A stretch of 64,000 bases of DNA from CAZTTG01 sp964615935 (GTDB taxonomy: Bacteria > Planctomycetota > UBA1135 > GCA-002686595): the NCBI GenBank assembly GCA_964615935.1, contig CAZTTG010000027.1, positions 5,305-69,304 on the forward strand, written 5' to 3'. This document shows, one piece after another, positions 1 to 10,031 of the stretch (position 1 is the first letter of the stretch; each line of letters begins with the position of its first letter). A model generated the notes under the pieces. It was not told the DNA's origin. It made no database searches and saw nothing but the letters and a program-made list of their open reading frames with translations. Position numbers and translations under genes: made by a program.

Positions 1-150
1 CAGCGCGCGGTCTCGGGACGCCCGGGCGGATTCCGCGTCCAGGCTGGCCGGCACCGCCGGGCGCGAAGCCGGGGCGGCGTCCTCCGCCTGGAAAGCCCCG
101 CCCGCGCTGGCGGTGAGCAGGAGGGCCAGGATCGCGAGCCCGTGCCTCAC
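1..150 (-). CDS. N-terminus of a secreted protein (partial, runs off the left edge)
   Basis: Reading leftwards from a GTG at 150, the first 50 codons are open and begin with a short basic start followed by a clear hydrophobic stretch (LAILALLLTASAGGAF) and a small-residue cleavage region before FQAEDAAP, so an exported protein is likely. The GTG overlaps the TGA of the upstream lipoprotein gene (GTGA), which suggests translational coupling in one operon. The rest of the protein lies outside the window, so no function can be given. An alternative is that the start lies further in, but the signal-peptide-like residues support the GTG. Confidence 0.6.
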   Translation of the reverse strand, partial: MRHGLAILALLLTASAGGAFQAEDAAPASRPAVPASLDAESARASRDRAL

Positions 151-824
151 TCCTCCTCCTCTTCCTCCTCCTCGATCTCCCGCAGCTCCTCCCGCGCTTC
201 GGCCATGGAGATCTCGGCCTGCAGCTCGGCGAGCTTCGCGGCGCGCGTGGCCTCGATCAGCGCGCGCTCCGCCGAGCGCACCGTCTCCTCGAGCTCCCGC
301 CGCTCCTGCGGCAGCTCGGCGACCTTCAGATGCTCGAGCTCGGCCTTCCCGATCTCGTAGGTGCGCCTAGCGAACTCCAGCTCCTTCTCGTGGCGCTCGA
401 CCACTAGCTCGACGGTGAGCTCGGCGAACTCCTCCTCCGCGTACATCGCCAGGATCTCCTTCAGGGCGGCCTCGCTCTGGGCCACCTCGAAGGCCGACTC
501 GTCGAGCTCGAGCTGCGCCTGTTGCAGCCGGATGGGCGCGGTGCCGCCGTCGAAGAGCCCCAGGTCGGCGCGCGCGTGCTCGAGCGGCCGGTGCGCCTCC
601 TCGAGGTCCGCCCGGGCGGCCTCCATCTCGCCCGCCGCCTCCAGCCCGGCCAGATCCAACCGGAGGCGGGCGAGCTGCAGGCGGATCTCTTCGCCGCTCT
701 CCTGGGCGGCCTCGTCCTCCCCCGGCTCGGGGCCCTCGGAGCGCGCCCCGTCGGGGGTCGCGCAGGCGCCCGCGAGGAGGCCGATCAGCAGGGCCGCGCG
801 GCGGATTACTCTCCAGGTGGACAT
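147..824 (-). CDS. Putative lipoprotein with long coiled coil
   Basis: This 225-residue protein starts at the ATG at 824. The frame is open further upstream, but the residues from MSTWRVIRR form a lipoprotein signal: a hydrophobic segment ending LIGLLAGAC, with a Cys followed by small polar residues. After a Glu-rich linker almost the whole mature protein is Leu/Glu/Ala/Arg heptads (roughly residues 45-215), ending in a run of glutamates. That predicts a periplasmic, lipid-anchored coiled coil. No catalytic motif is visible and I do not recognise the family. It overlaps by 4 bp with a second exported protein gene downstream, so the two probably work together in the envelope. Confidence 0.7.
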   Translation of the reverse strand: MSTWRVIRRAALLIGLLAGACATPDGARSEGPEPGEDEAAQESGEEIRLQLARLRLDLAGLEAAGEMEAARADLEEAHRPLEHARADLGLFDGGTAPIRLQQAQLELDESAFEVAQSEAALKEILAMYAEEEFAELTVELVVERHEKELEFARRTYEIGKAELEHLKVAELPQERRELEETVRSAERALIEATRAAKLAELQAEISMAEAREELREIEEEEEEEE

Positions 825-885
825 GGTCGTTCGGCCTCCGTGCTTCCGTATTGGGGGCCGCCCATGATGGTGACCCGGGGGCCGG

Positions 886-914
886 TCGACAAGGCCGGGG
901 GCAATTGGGATACT
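886..914 (+). promoter_or_regulatory. Predicted sigma-70 promoter of the P5C dehydrogenase gene
   Basis: TCGACA (886-891) and GATACT (909-914) are separated by 17 bp. This is a good -35/-10 fit in very GC-rich DNA, and it would give a leader of about 40 nt. The ATG at 962 is preceded by AGGA at 951-954 as a Shine-Dalgarno candidate. Prediction from pattern only. Confidence 0.4.
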
Positions 915-961
915 GCGCGCTTGCCCCCGTCCACCCCGAACCCCCAACCCAGGATCCAGCC

Positions 962-2593
<1,632 letters not shown>

Positions 2594-2607
2594 GGCTCCC
2601 CGGAGCC
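2594..2607. terminator. Short GC hairpin between convergent genes
   Basis: GGCTC and GAGCC (2594-2598 and 2603-2607) can pair around a 4-nt loop in the 15-bp gap between the two convergent stop codons. There is no T-run, so a terminator role is only suggested by position. Confidence 0.3.
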
Positions 2608-2608
2608 T

Positions 2609-4672
2609 TCAGTCCCCGACCCGCTCCAGGTCGATGGTCAGGGCCGCCGCCCCGTCGAGCTGGAAGTACTCGAGCTCGAGCTCGTGGGCTCCGGCCTCGA
2701 GCTCCAGCTCGGCCTCGTCCCGGGTGGCCGGGTGCCAGGTCCAGTTCTCGAGCACGACCCGTCCGTCGATCCGGACGCGCACCCCGTCGTCGGAGAGGGT
2801 GGTGATGCGGTAGCGGCCGGCCTCCAGCTCGATGCGGGTCTCGGCCAGCAGGCCGAAGCGCTCGGTCCCCACCGCCAGCCGCGCCTGGTCGCGCTCGCCC
2901 CAGGGCGATCGCCACTCGCCGAGCTCGGCGCTGTAGAGCGGCGCGCCCGTCCGCCAGCCATCCAGGGTCTCCTGGCCGGCCCGCGGATCGGGCCCGTCCC
3001 TCCAGGAGTACCAGCGCGCCTTCCATGCGGCGCCGGCCAGGGCGCCGCCGGGCCGGCGCATCGACGGGCGCGGCGCGCCGGCCTCGAAGTCCCAGGGCCC
3101 CCACTCCCCCATGGCGATGGTGTCGAGGCCCGCCCGAGCCTCCGGCCCGAAGGGAATCGCGAGGATCGATTCGGAGGGCTGAGCGGCCTCCAGCCGGCGG
3201 TCGAGCTCCTCGCGGAGCGCCTCCGTCCAGGGCAGCAGCACGGCGTCCGTCACGTTCCCGCTGGGCAGCCAGCCGCCGGCGCCCCGCAGCCAGCCCTCGA
3301 GCTCGGCCTCGCCGATCTCCTCCGGCCCGGGGCTCGAGAGCCCGCTCAGGAAGAGCTCGCGCTCGCCCGCCTCGTAGATATTCTCGGCGATCCGCAGGCC
3401 GCCGCAGGCGCGCACCAGGAGGTCGCTGTCGTTCTCGGCGAAGGAGTTGCCGACGACCCAGCAGTCGCCGGGCTCGGCCGCCTCCGGCCCGCTCTCCGCC
3501 GGCACCGAGAGGTCCAGGCCCACCTCGTTGCCGTGCAGCACGTTGCCGGTCAGGACCGTCACTCCCCGCGCCTCCCCGATGCGCACCGCCCGGTCCGCCC
3601 CACCGAAGGAGTTGTGGGCCACCAGGGTATCGCGAGCCCGGCTGGCCGCGAGCCCGGACCGACCGCAGCCCCGCGCGGTGTTCTCCAGGATCCGGCTGCC
3701 CGCGGCGCCGGACAGGTCGATCCCCTCGGCCACGGCGAAGGAGAAGTCGTTCCCCAGGATCAGGTTGCGGTCGCAGCCGTCGGCGGCCGCTCCGCCGCCC
3801 AGGAGCAGGCCGTTGGAGGAGTGGGTGGCCCGGTTGCCGGCGATGGAGTTGTCCGAGGATCCCTCGAACAGGGCCACGGCGGCCGCCCCCAGGCCACTGG
3901 AGGGCCGCTCGGGGTGGTAGCCGCGCACGCAGTAGTCGAATCGGTTGCGCTCGATGGCATTGCCCTGCGAGCCGAAGAGGGCGACGCCGAAGCCCGAGAG
4001 GAAGGAGAGGTCGTTGCCCTCGATCCGGCAGCCCCCGCAGCCGTCCAGGATGAGGCCGCTCAGGGCGCCGCGCGCCCGGCAGTCCCGCACCCGGACGTCG
4101 GTGCAGTCGCGCAGCACCAGGGCCGCGGTGCGGCGCTCCTCGGCGCCCTCCCCGGCGAGCCCGTCGAGCCGATCGGTGCGGCTCTCCGCCGTGGCCGTGC
4201 TCAACAGGCGCGGGGCGAAGCTCTCGGCGCACTCGATCCCCTCCAGGACCAGACCCCGGCAGTCCTCGGCCAGGACGCCGATCCGGTAGCCCTCGAAGCG
4301 GCCGCCCCGGACGGTGAGGTCCTCGCAGCCGCGCAGCACCAGGCCGAGGCCCTCCCGCTGGTCGGGATCGCCGCCGGCCGGGCCTCCCAGGAGCCGCACG
4401 CCGTCCAGCTCGAGGGTGACCCCCCTCAGCCCCTCGCACAGGATGGCGCCCTCCCCCTCCGGGTCGGGCCTCAGCCAGGATCCCGGGGCGGCGCGGCCCG
4501 AGGCCGCCACGCGCAGGGGGCCGGAGTCGGGGAAGGGCAGGGTGGGGGCGGCGGCGGGGGATTCCTCGCCTCCGCCGTCGTTCCGGGCATCATCCGCCCG
4601 GAGGCCGGCCAGCGGCGCGGCGACCAGCAGGGCCGCCGCCACCGCGCCGAGCCGGTTGAGGGATCCGCTCAT
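2609..4672 (-). CDS. Secreted parallel beta-helix protein with C-terminal PA14 domain
   Basis: The 687-residue protein starts with a signal peptide (residues 1-26, ending LAGLRA) and an acidic linker. From about 90 to 420 it consists of right-handed beta-helix repeats, with many turns of the type xxxVRGGRFEGY, CRIEGNDLSF and SIAGNRATHSSNGL, as in NosD/periplasmic copper-binding and pectate-lyase-like folds. Residues about 550-685 look like a PA14 domain: a GLLAETRIELEAG, YRITTLSDDGVRVRIDGR and ELELEYFQ series. PA14 usually binds carbohydrate, so an extracellular polysaccharide-binding or degrading role is plausible, but no catalytic residues can be assigned. It is transcribed alone, convergent with the dehydrogenase gene. 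Confidence 0.75.
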   Translation of the reverse strand: MSGSLNRLGAVAAALLVAAPLAGLRADDARNDGGGEESPAAAPTLPFPDSGPLRVAASGRAAPGSWLRPDPEGEGAILCEGLRGVTLELDGVRLLGGPAGGDPDQREGLGLVLRGCEDLTVRGGRFEGYRIGVLAEDCRGLVLEGIECAESFAPRLLSTATAESRTDRLDGLAGEGAEERRTAALVLRDCTDVRVRDCRARGALSGLILDGCGGCRIEGNDLSFLSGFGVALFGSQGNAIERNRFDYCVRGYHPERPSSGLGAAAVALFEGSSDNSIAGNRATHSSNGLLLGGGAAADGCDRNLILGNDFSFAVAEGIDLSGAAGSRILENTARGCGRSGLAASRARDTLVAHNSFGGADRAVRIGEARGVTVLTGNVLHGNEVGLDLSVPAESGPEAAEPGDCWVVGNSFAENDSDLLVRACGGLRIAENIYEAGERELFLSGLSSPGPEEIGEAELEGWLRGAGGWLPSGNVTDAVLLPWTEALREELDRRLEAAQPSESILAIPFGPEARAGLDTIAMGEWGPWDFEAGAPRPSMRRPGGALAGAAWKARWYSWRDGPDPRAGQETLDGWRTGAPLYSAELGEWRSPWGERDQARLAVGTERFGLLAETRIELEAGRYRITTLSDDGVRVRIDGRVVLENWTWHPATRDEAELELEAGAHELELEYFQLDGAAALTIDLERVGD

Positions 4673-4864
4673 GAGGATGTTCGCGTGCGGGGCCCGGGGC
4701 TCCCGGGCACTCGCTGGGGCGCCTTTCGGCCAGCGGCCGCTCGGGACTCGAGGGGACTTGCCGGTTCGGCGCCGCGCGGCCTGCCCCGGCCCCCTCGATC
4801 GGGTACGTTATCCGCCCTGCCCCCCCCCGTCCGGACCCAGCGACCCCCCGCCAGCCATCACGAC

Positions 4865-6202
4865 GTGAGCGCCGACACCCGATCCACCATCCGCAGCTCC
4901 GGCATCCAGCTCCAGCCGGAGATCCCCCTGTGCCAGGCCGACCTGCCCATCGACTGGTACCAGGAAGAGCTCAAGCCCTACGCGGAGGAGTACCTGGCCC
5001 TGCCCGACCGCCGGCCCGAGACCATCCTGCCCTGGCTCGACGGCTACGCCCGGCCGGCCCTCGAGGAGCTGGGCGAGGCGCTCATGCTGGTGGCCCACTT
5101 CTACATGGGGGGCGAGATCGTCAAGCTGGTCGAGCGCTACGGCGGCCACGTGGGCGACAGCTACGCCCTGGCCCTGCAGGCCGTGCGCCACCCCGAGAAG
5201 CGGGTCATCGTCGAGTCGGCGGTGCACTTCATGGCCGAGTCCATCGCCATCCTGGCGCGCGAGGACCAGGCGGTGTGGATCACCAACCCCAAGGCCGGCT
5301 GCACCATGGAGATGCTGGCCAAGGACTACATGGTCCTGCCGGTGGCCGACCAGCTCATCGAGCGCTACGGCGACGATCTGCTGTGCGTCGCCTACATGAA
5401 CACCTCCGGCCGGCTGAAGGCCCTGGCCGGGCGCACCGGGGGCGCGGCCTGCACCAGCTCCAACGCCCACAAGGTGGTGGAGTGGGCCCGCGCGAAGGGG
5501 CGCAAGATCCTTTTCGTGCCCGACGAGCACCTGGGTCGCAACACCGCCGCGCGCCTGGGGATGGACCTCTCGAAGGTCGTGGTCCTGCCGGATCCCCAGG
5601 AGTTGCGGGGCGGCTTCAAGGTCGACGACGGCACGGTGGAGGGGGGCCTCGCGGCCCTGGACGCGGCCGAGATGATCCTGTGGGGCTCCTACTGCGGGGT
5701 GCACACCATCTTCACCGCCGAGCACGTCCGCTGGTGGCACGAGCGCGGCTACGAGGTGCACATCCACCCCGAGTCCCCCCTGGAGGCGGTGGCCGAGGCC
5801 GACGGCGCGGGCAGCACGCACTACCTCTGGCACAAGGTCATGGACGCCCCCTCGGGCTCCAAGCTGGCCATCGGCACCGAGGGGCACTTCGTGCGCAACG
5901 CCCGCGAGCAGGCCCGCCGGCGCGGGGTCGAGGTCGTCCACCTCGCCGACATCCCCGACGAGAGCTTCGCCACGGCCGGCTGCGGTTGTGCCACCATGAG
6001 CCGCAACGACCCCCCCCACCTGGCGGGCATGCTGGACCTGCTGCGGCTGGGCCGGCCCCCCGAGATCAACCGCGTCCTGGCCGGGGACATGATCGACGAG
6101 ACGACGGGGGTCCTCGAGCGCCTGGACGAGGCCGAGCGCGCCGAGCTGATCCGCGACGCCCGCCTGGCGCTGGAGCGGATGATCGAGATCACGGAGGGGT
6201 GA
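4865..6202 (+). CDS. nadA: Quinolinate synthase NadA
   Basis: The enzyme condenses iminoaspartate and dihydroxyacetone phosphate into quinolinate for NAD synthesis, using a [4Fe-4S] cluster. The three expected cluster cysteines are visible: Cys146 in NPKAGCTMEM, Cys277 in LWGSYCGVHT and Cys373 (or 375) in ATAGCGCATMSRND. Other family landmarks are LMLVAHFYMGG, VGDSYALA, AYMNTSGRLKAL, CTSSNAHKVVEWA and FVPDEHLGRN. At 445 residues it is the long version, about 100 longer than the E. coli enzyme. No ATG fits the N-terminus, and the GTG at 4865 is the only reasonable start. nadB and nadC are not in the window. Confidence 0.93.
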   Translation: MSADTRSTIRSSGIQLQPEIPLCQADLPIDWYQEELKPYAEEYLALPDRRPETILPWLDGYARPALEELGEALMLVAHFYMGGEIVKLVERYGGHVGDSYALALQAVRHPEKRVIVESAVHFMAESIAILAREDQAVWITNPKAGCTMEMLAKDYMVLPVADQLIERYGDDLLCVAYMNTSGRLKALAGRTGGAACTSSNAHKVVEWARAKGRKILFVPDEHLGRNTAARLGMDLSKVVVLPDPQELRGGFKVDDGTVEGGLAALDAAEMILWGSYCGVHTIFTAEHVRWWHERGYEVHIHPESPLEAVAEADGAGSTHYLWHKVMDAPSGSKLAIGTEGHFVRNAREQARRRGVEVVHLADIPDESFATAGCGCATMSRNDPPHLAGMLDLLRLGRPPEINRVLAGDMIDETTGVLERLDEAERAELIRDARLALERMIEITEG

Positions 6203-6234
6203 GATAGGGGCCCCATAGCAGCGGAAGAGGCATC

Positions 6235-7494
6235 ATGATCACCCTGATCGAGGCTCGTCACTATCGCTGTCTCCGGTACGTCCGCCAATCGCTGGGGCCG
6301 TTTCAGGTGCTTGTTGGGCCCAACGCCAGCGGCAAGACGACGTTTCTCGACGTCATCGGTTTCCTCGGACGGCTGGTCGCGGACGGCCTGGATGCCGCGA
6401 TCGAGGAGCGCACCCGCAACTTCACGGACCTCTTGTGGAACCGGAAAGGAGGTTCATTCGAGCTAGCCATCGAAGCTAGGATCCCCGAGGAACGGCGGAA
6501 TCAGCTAGCGGATCCCCGGGCCTTCGATCTCATCCGGTATGAGATAGCCATAGGCATCGATCCCCAATCCAGTGCTCCGAGTATCCTGACCGAGAGGGCA
6601 ATCTTGATGCCTGAACGGCCACAGCCCGGCCAATTGCGCCTCGAGTTTCCCGAACCTCCGCCTCCCCCCCAGACCATTCTGACTAACACGGTCAGGGGGA
6701 ACCGCAAAATCGTATCCAAGGTTCCTGGTGGCAAAGACACCTTCAACTCGGAAGCGAGTCCACGTACAGGAAAGGGGTGGATCCCCTCCATACGACTCGG
6801 ACCCAGGCGATCTGCGCTGGCCAATGTACCGGCTGATGAGTCGAAGTTCCCTGTCGCCATGTGGCTTCAGGAACTACTCGCTCAGGGTGTTCAGTCGATC
6901 ACTCTCAACAGTCTTCTGATGAGGCAGGCAAGTCCCCCGGGCAGTGCACGGAGTTTCAGGCCGGACGGCTCCAACCTGCCGTGGGCCGTTTGTTCCCTCG
7001 AAGCGAACAACGAGGCCCGGTTCCGTGATTGGATCGCCCACATCCAAACCGCACTGCCTGATCTCCAGGGTGTCCGCACGATCGAGCGAGAGGACGACAA
7101 GCATCGTTACTTGATGCTCCGCTACCGCGGAGGCCTCGAAGTGCCGTCCTGGGTGGCTTCCGACGGAACCCTACGGCTTCTGGCACTGACACTGCCGGCC
7201 TATCTTCCGGGCTTCTCCGGCGTGTATCTCATTGAGGAGCCGGAGAACGGAATCCATCCCCGTGCTGTTGAGACCGTGCTGCAGTCCCTGCAGTCCGCCT
7301 ACGACGCTCAGATGCTCCTGGCCACGCATTCACCAGTAATCCTCAGTATCACGGACGCAGGGGATGTCCTGTGCTTCGCCAAAACCGAAGAGGGCGCCAC
7401 CGACATCGTCTCAGGTGACAAGCACCCGGACCTGCGCGAGTGGCGCGGCGAGACCAATCTGGGGGTGCTCTTCGCATCCGGAGTCCTGGGATGA
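6235..7494 (+). CDS. AAA/ABC-type ATPase of a two-gene, defence-like operon
   Basis: The 419-residue protein has an SMC/OLD-like ATPase layout: Walker A GPNASGKTT at 28-36, an ABC-signature-like SDGTLRLLAL near 309-318, Walker B with catalytic glutamates (VYLIEEPENGIHP, about 330-342) and an H-loop LLATHSP at 361-367. This is the AAA_21/RecF-like family common in anti-phage operons. It carries no C-terminal Toprim domain of its own. The next gene overlaps it by 4 bp (ATGA), so they are co-translated. Base use differs from the neighbours: line 6661-6720 is 57% G+C by count against 75% in line 5041-5100 of nadA, with AT-ending codons frequent, which suggests lateral acquisition. SD-like GAAGAGG precedes the ATG. 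Confidence 0.8.
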   Translation: MITLIEARHYRCLRYVRQSLGPFQVLVGPNASGKTTFLDVIGFLGRLVADGLDAAIEERTRNFTDLLWNRKGGSFELAIEARIPEERRNQLADPRAFDLIRYEIAIGIDPQSSAPSILTERAILMPERPQPGQLRLEFPEPPPPPQTILTNTVRGNRKIVSKVPGGKDTFNSEASPRTGKGWIPSIRLGPRRSALANVPADESKFPVAMWLQELLAQGVQSITLNSLLMRQASPPGSARSFRPDGSNLPWAVCSLEANNEARFRDWIAHIQTALPDLQGVRTIEREDDKHRYLMLRYRGGLEVPSWVASDGTLRLLALTLPAYLPGFSGVYLIEEPENGIHPRAVETVLQSLQSAYDAQMLLATHSPVILSITDAGDVLCFAKTEEGATDIVSGDKHPDLREWRGETNLGVLFASGVLG

Positions 7495-8135
7495 CCGCCG
7501 AACGGTTGCGCGAGGATCTCGTCGTCCTCGTGGCCGACAACAACATGAGATTCGGGATCGAGGGCCTCCTGGAGCGCCCTCTGGCTCTGGGCATTGCACC
7601 TCTCGAGGCTCGCGTGTTCGTCCACCCGGAGAGAGATCCAGGCTGCTACCACCACGCACACGAGTTGCTACGACCCCTCTCGGTCGATCACCGATATGCC
7701 CTTGTCCTTTTCGACAGAGAAGGCTGTGGCCAGGAGGCGAAGTCCCGAGGCGCAATCGAGGAGGAGGTCGAGTCGAGACTGGCCAAGGCAGGCTGGGCGG
7801 ATCGGGCAGCGGTGATCGTCATCGATCCCGAGCTGGAGAGCTGGGTATGGAGTGACTCGCCAGAGGTGGATTCCGTGCTCGGCTGGGCAGGCCGCGAAGT
7901 GGCTCTCAGGGATTGGCTGAGGGAGCGGGGCTTCGAGTTCGCGGATTCTGGCAAGCCCCTCAGGCCCAAGGAAGCCATGCAATCGGCCATGCGGCACGTC
8001 CGGAAGTCCAGGTCCTCCGCCATCTATCACCGACTGTCATCGGTGGTCTCGCTGAAACGGTGCTCCGACGAGGCCTTCCTGAAACTGCGAGAGCGCCTCG
8101 GAACGTGGTTTGGGGTCCAGCCGGGTGATCCCTAG
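7491..8135 (+). CDS. Small partner of the AAA ATPase, possibly Toprim/RloB-like nuclease
   Basis: The 214-residue protein begins at an ATG overlapping the ATPase stop codon. I recognise no close family with certainty. The order of acidic motifs recalls Toprim-like DUF4276/RloB proteins: DLVVLVADNNM at 9-19, LFDREGCG at 73-80 (DxE-type metal site) and VIDPELESWVW at 110-120 (Glu and Trp as in the family's PhxExW motif). Such proteins often pair with AAA ATPases in phage-defence operons. From memory it also resembles the small MAD4 partner in the methylation-associated defence system, but no methyltransferase lies nearby. It shares the unusual low-GC codon use of the ATPase. Function is inferred. 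Confidence 0.6.
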   Translation: MTAERLREDLVVLVADNNMRFGIEGLLERPLALGIAPLEARVFVHPERDPGCYHHAHELLRPLSVDHRYALVLFDREGCGQEAKSRGAIEEEVESRLAKAGWADRAAVIVIDPELESWVWSDSPEVDSVLGWAGREVALRDWLRERGFEFADSGKPLRPKEAMQSAMRHVRKSRSSAIYHRLSSVVSLKRCSDEAFLKLRERLGTWFGVQPGDP

Positions 8136-8143
8136 CCGGTGAC

Positions 8144-8683
8144 CTACTCCCGCTCCACCTCCCAGATCTCCGCCCCGAAGTGGTCCCAGGGCAGGCGGCC
8201 CTCGTCGCAGTCCTCTCCGGTGGAGAACTGGTTGTCGACGAAGTAGATGATCGCGCCGGGCGAGGCCGGGCGCAGGTTGCGACAGCCGTGGGCCACGCCC
8301 GGGGGGATGCGCACGAGGCGCGAGTTGCCGTCCCCCAGCACCAGGCGCCAGAGGCGCCCCTCGGTGGGCGAGCCCGCGCGCACGTCGGCCAGCACCAGCA
8401 GGATCTTGTCCGAGGGCGGCACGAACCACACGTCGGTCTGCCGGGTGTGGAGGTGGAAGGCCTTGATCGCCAGGGGCTCCAGCACGCTGTAGTTGACCTG
8501 GCGCGCCTCGAAGCCCGCGAGGTCCCGGTGGAGGCCGCCGTCGAGCCGGGCCAGCTCGGTCATGGAGCCGCCGTCGTCGTTGAAGCGGCGGAGCTCGACG
8601 AGCTCCACGCCCTCGATGGGCGGCCGGCTGGAGTAGTCCTGCACGCCGAAGGCGTCCTGGGCCTTCCGGTTGAACTCGACCAT
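8144..8683 (-). CDS. RmlC-like cupin (dTDP-4-dehydrorhamnose 3,5-epimerase family)
   Basis: The 179-residue protein has the sugar-nucleotide epimerase cupin pattern: FNDDGGSMTEL, VNYSVLEPLAIKAFHLHTRQTDVWFV (read as the metal/His strand region), VLADVR and RIPPGVAHGCRNL, the last being the typical product-side strand of RmlC. No other rhamnose genes (rmlA, B, D) are adjacent, so the substrate could be a different nucleotide sugar. It ends 8 bp from the stop of the convergent low-GC operon. The start was set at the ATG in the frame of the stop; a weak purine stretch precedes it. The aldo/keto reductase gene upstream points the same way, with a gap of about 115 bp. Confidence 0.75.
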   Translation of the reverse strand: MVEFNRKAQDAFGVQDYSSRPPIEGVELVELRRFNDDGGSMTELARLDGGLHRDLAGFEARQVNYSVLEPLAIKAFHLHTRQTDVWFVPPSDKILLVLADVRAGSPTEGRLWRLVLGDGNSRLVRIPPGVAHGCRNLRPASPGAIIYFVDNQFSTGEDCDEGRLPWDHFGAEIWEVERE

Positions 8684-8799
8684 GGTGCTGGGTGGCGGGG
8701 GGCTCGGGATCGGGGTCGGGGTCCGCTCCCGCCCGCTCGGACCGAGCGGGCAGGACCCCATAACATCGGCCTTCGGGGCCCGGGAGGCAAGCCAGGGGA

Positions 8800-9861
8800 T
8801 CAGCCCCCGCCCCGCAGGCGTCCCAGCGCTCGGCCCAGGCGCGCGCGAAGGCGGCTGGCGAGGCCCTCCCCGAGCCGCAGCTCGGCGAAGATGGCGCCGA
8901 TGGTGCGGAGCTCGCCCGTGGAGAGCTCCAGGGCGCCCGCGGCGGCGTTCTCCCGCGCCTGCTCGGGGCTCCGCGCGCCGGCCAGCACCGAGGTGACGCC
9001 CGGCTGGGCCGCGGTCCAGGCCAGGACCACCTGGGCCAGGGTGGCGTCGCGGAGCTCGGCCAGGGGGCGCACCACCCGCTCCAGCGCGTCGTTCACGGCC
9101 GCGCGGCTCCTCGGCTGGAAGGTGCCCCGCCGGCCGCGCTCGTCCCCGGGCGAGAAGGTCCGCCCCGCCGGCACCTCGCCGGTGAGCAGGCCCTGCTCGA
9201 GGGGCGAGTACGCCAGGATGCCCACCTCCCGCTCGCGCGCGAAGGGCAGGACGTCGCGCTCGATCCCGCGCCGCACCAGGTTGTACGGCGGCTGGTCGCT
9301 CGCCAGGGGCACCTCGCCCAGGGCGGCCTGGGCCTCGACCATCATGGGCACGGTGTAGTTGGACACGCCGATCTCGCGGACCTTGCCTTCGGCGCGCAGC
9401 TCGAGCAGGCCGCCCATGGTCTCGGCGACGGGCGTGGTGGGGTCGGGCCAGTGGATCTGCAGGAGGTCGATGCGCTCCACGCCCAGGCGCTCGAGGCTCC
9501 GGTCCACCTCCACGCGCAGGGACTCGGGCCGGGCGTTGCGGTGGACCGAGACCTTGCGGCCGTCCTCGCCCTCGGTCTCGAAGAAGGGCTCGCCCGCGGG
9601 GTCGTCCCAGCGCAGGCCGGCCTTGGTCATCAGCACGACCTCCTCGGCCCGCCCGCGCACCGCCCGGCCGACGATGCGCTCGGAGCGGCCGAAGCCGTAC
9701 ATGGGCGCGGTGTCGACGGCGCACATGCCCGCCTCGATCCCCTCCTGGATCGCCCGCACCGCGCCCTCCTCCTCGCAGCCGCCCCAGCACCAGCCGCCGA
9801 TGGTCCAGGCGCCGAAGGAGATCTCCGGCACCTCGAGCCCGCTCCGCCCCAGCCTTCGCAT
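8800..9861 (-). CDS. Aldo/keto reductase
   Basis: The 353-residue enzyme is an NADPH-dependent oxidoreductase of the AKR superfamily. It shows the family's RRLGRSGLEVPEISFGAWTIG start, the Asp-Tyr pair DTAPMYGFGRSE, Lys in LMTKAGLRW, His in LLQIHWPDP, and the cofactor region VSNYTVPMM, with SVLAGARSPEQ near the C-terminus. The insertion around FETEGEDGRKVSVHRN is typical of the YdhF/YajO-like subgroup. The ATG at 9861 fits the family start; an upstream in-frame codon would add only 11 unlikely residues. The physiological substrate cannot be told from sequence. Confidence 0.85.
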   Translation of the reverse strand: MRRLGRSGLEVPEISFGAWTIGGWCWGGCEEEGAVRAIQEGIEAGMCAVDTAPMYGFGRSERIVGRAVRGRAEEVVLMTKAGLRWDDPAGEPFFETEGEDGRKVSVHRNARPESLRVEVDRSLERLGVERIDLLQIHWPDPTTPVAETMGGLLELRAEGKVREIGVSNYTVPMMVEAQAALGEVPLASDQPPYNLVRRGIERDVLPFAREREVGILAYSPLEQGLLTGEVPAGRTFSPGDERGRRGTFQPRSRAAVNDALERVVRPLAELRDATLAQVVLAWTAAQPGVTSVLAGARSPEQARENAAAGALELSTGELRTIGAIFAELRLGEGLASRLRARLGRALGRLRGGG

Positions 9862-9908
9862 CCTCACGGCGTACACCTCCCCGCTTCGGCCCACACCCTA
9901 CCAGGGGC

Positions 9909-9948
9909 GGGCACGGCTGGATCCGGCTCCCACGGGAGCATCGTGCCC
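9909..9948. promoter_or_regulatory. Nested hairpin in the divergent promoter region
   Basis: GGGCACG (9909-9915) pairs with CGTGCCC (9942-9948), and inside it GCTCC (9926-9930) pairs with GGAGC (9935-9939) around CACG. The structure lies in the 170-bp divergent region between the reductase and the deoxyhypusine-synthase-like gene. It could be an operator or a leader structure for either gene. Role unknown. Confidence 0.35.
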
Positions 9949-10031
9949 GGGGAGGCGGTTTCCTCGAGGAGACAGGGGACAGACCCCGCCCTCCCGTGGA
10001 GCCAGGCCCGCCAGCTCCCTAGACTGGCACC

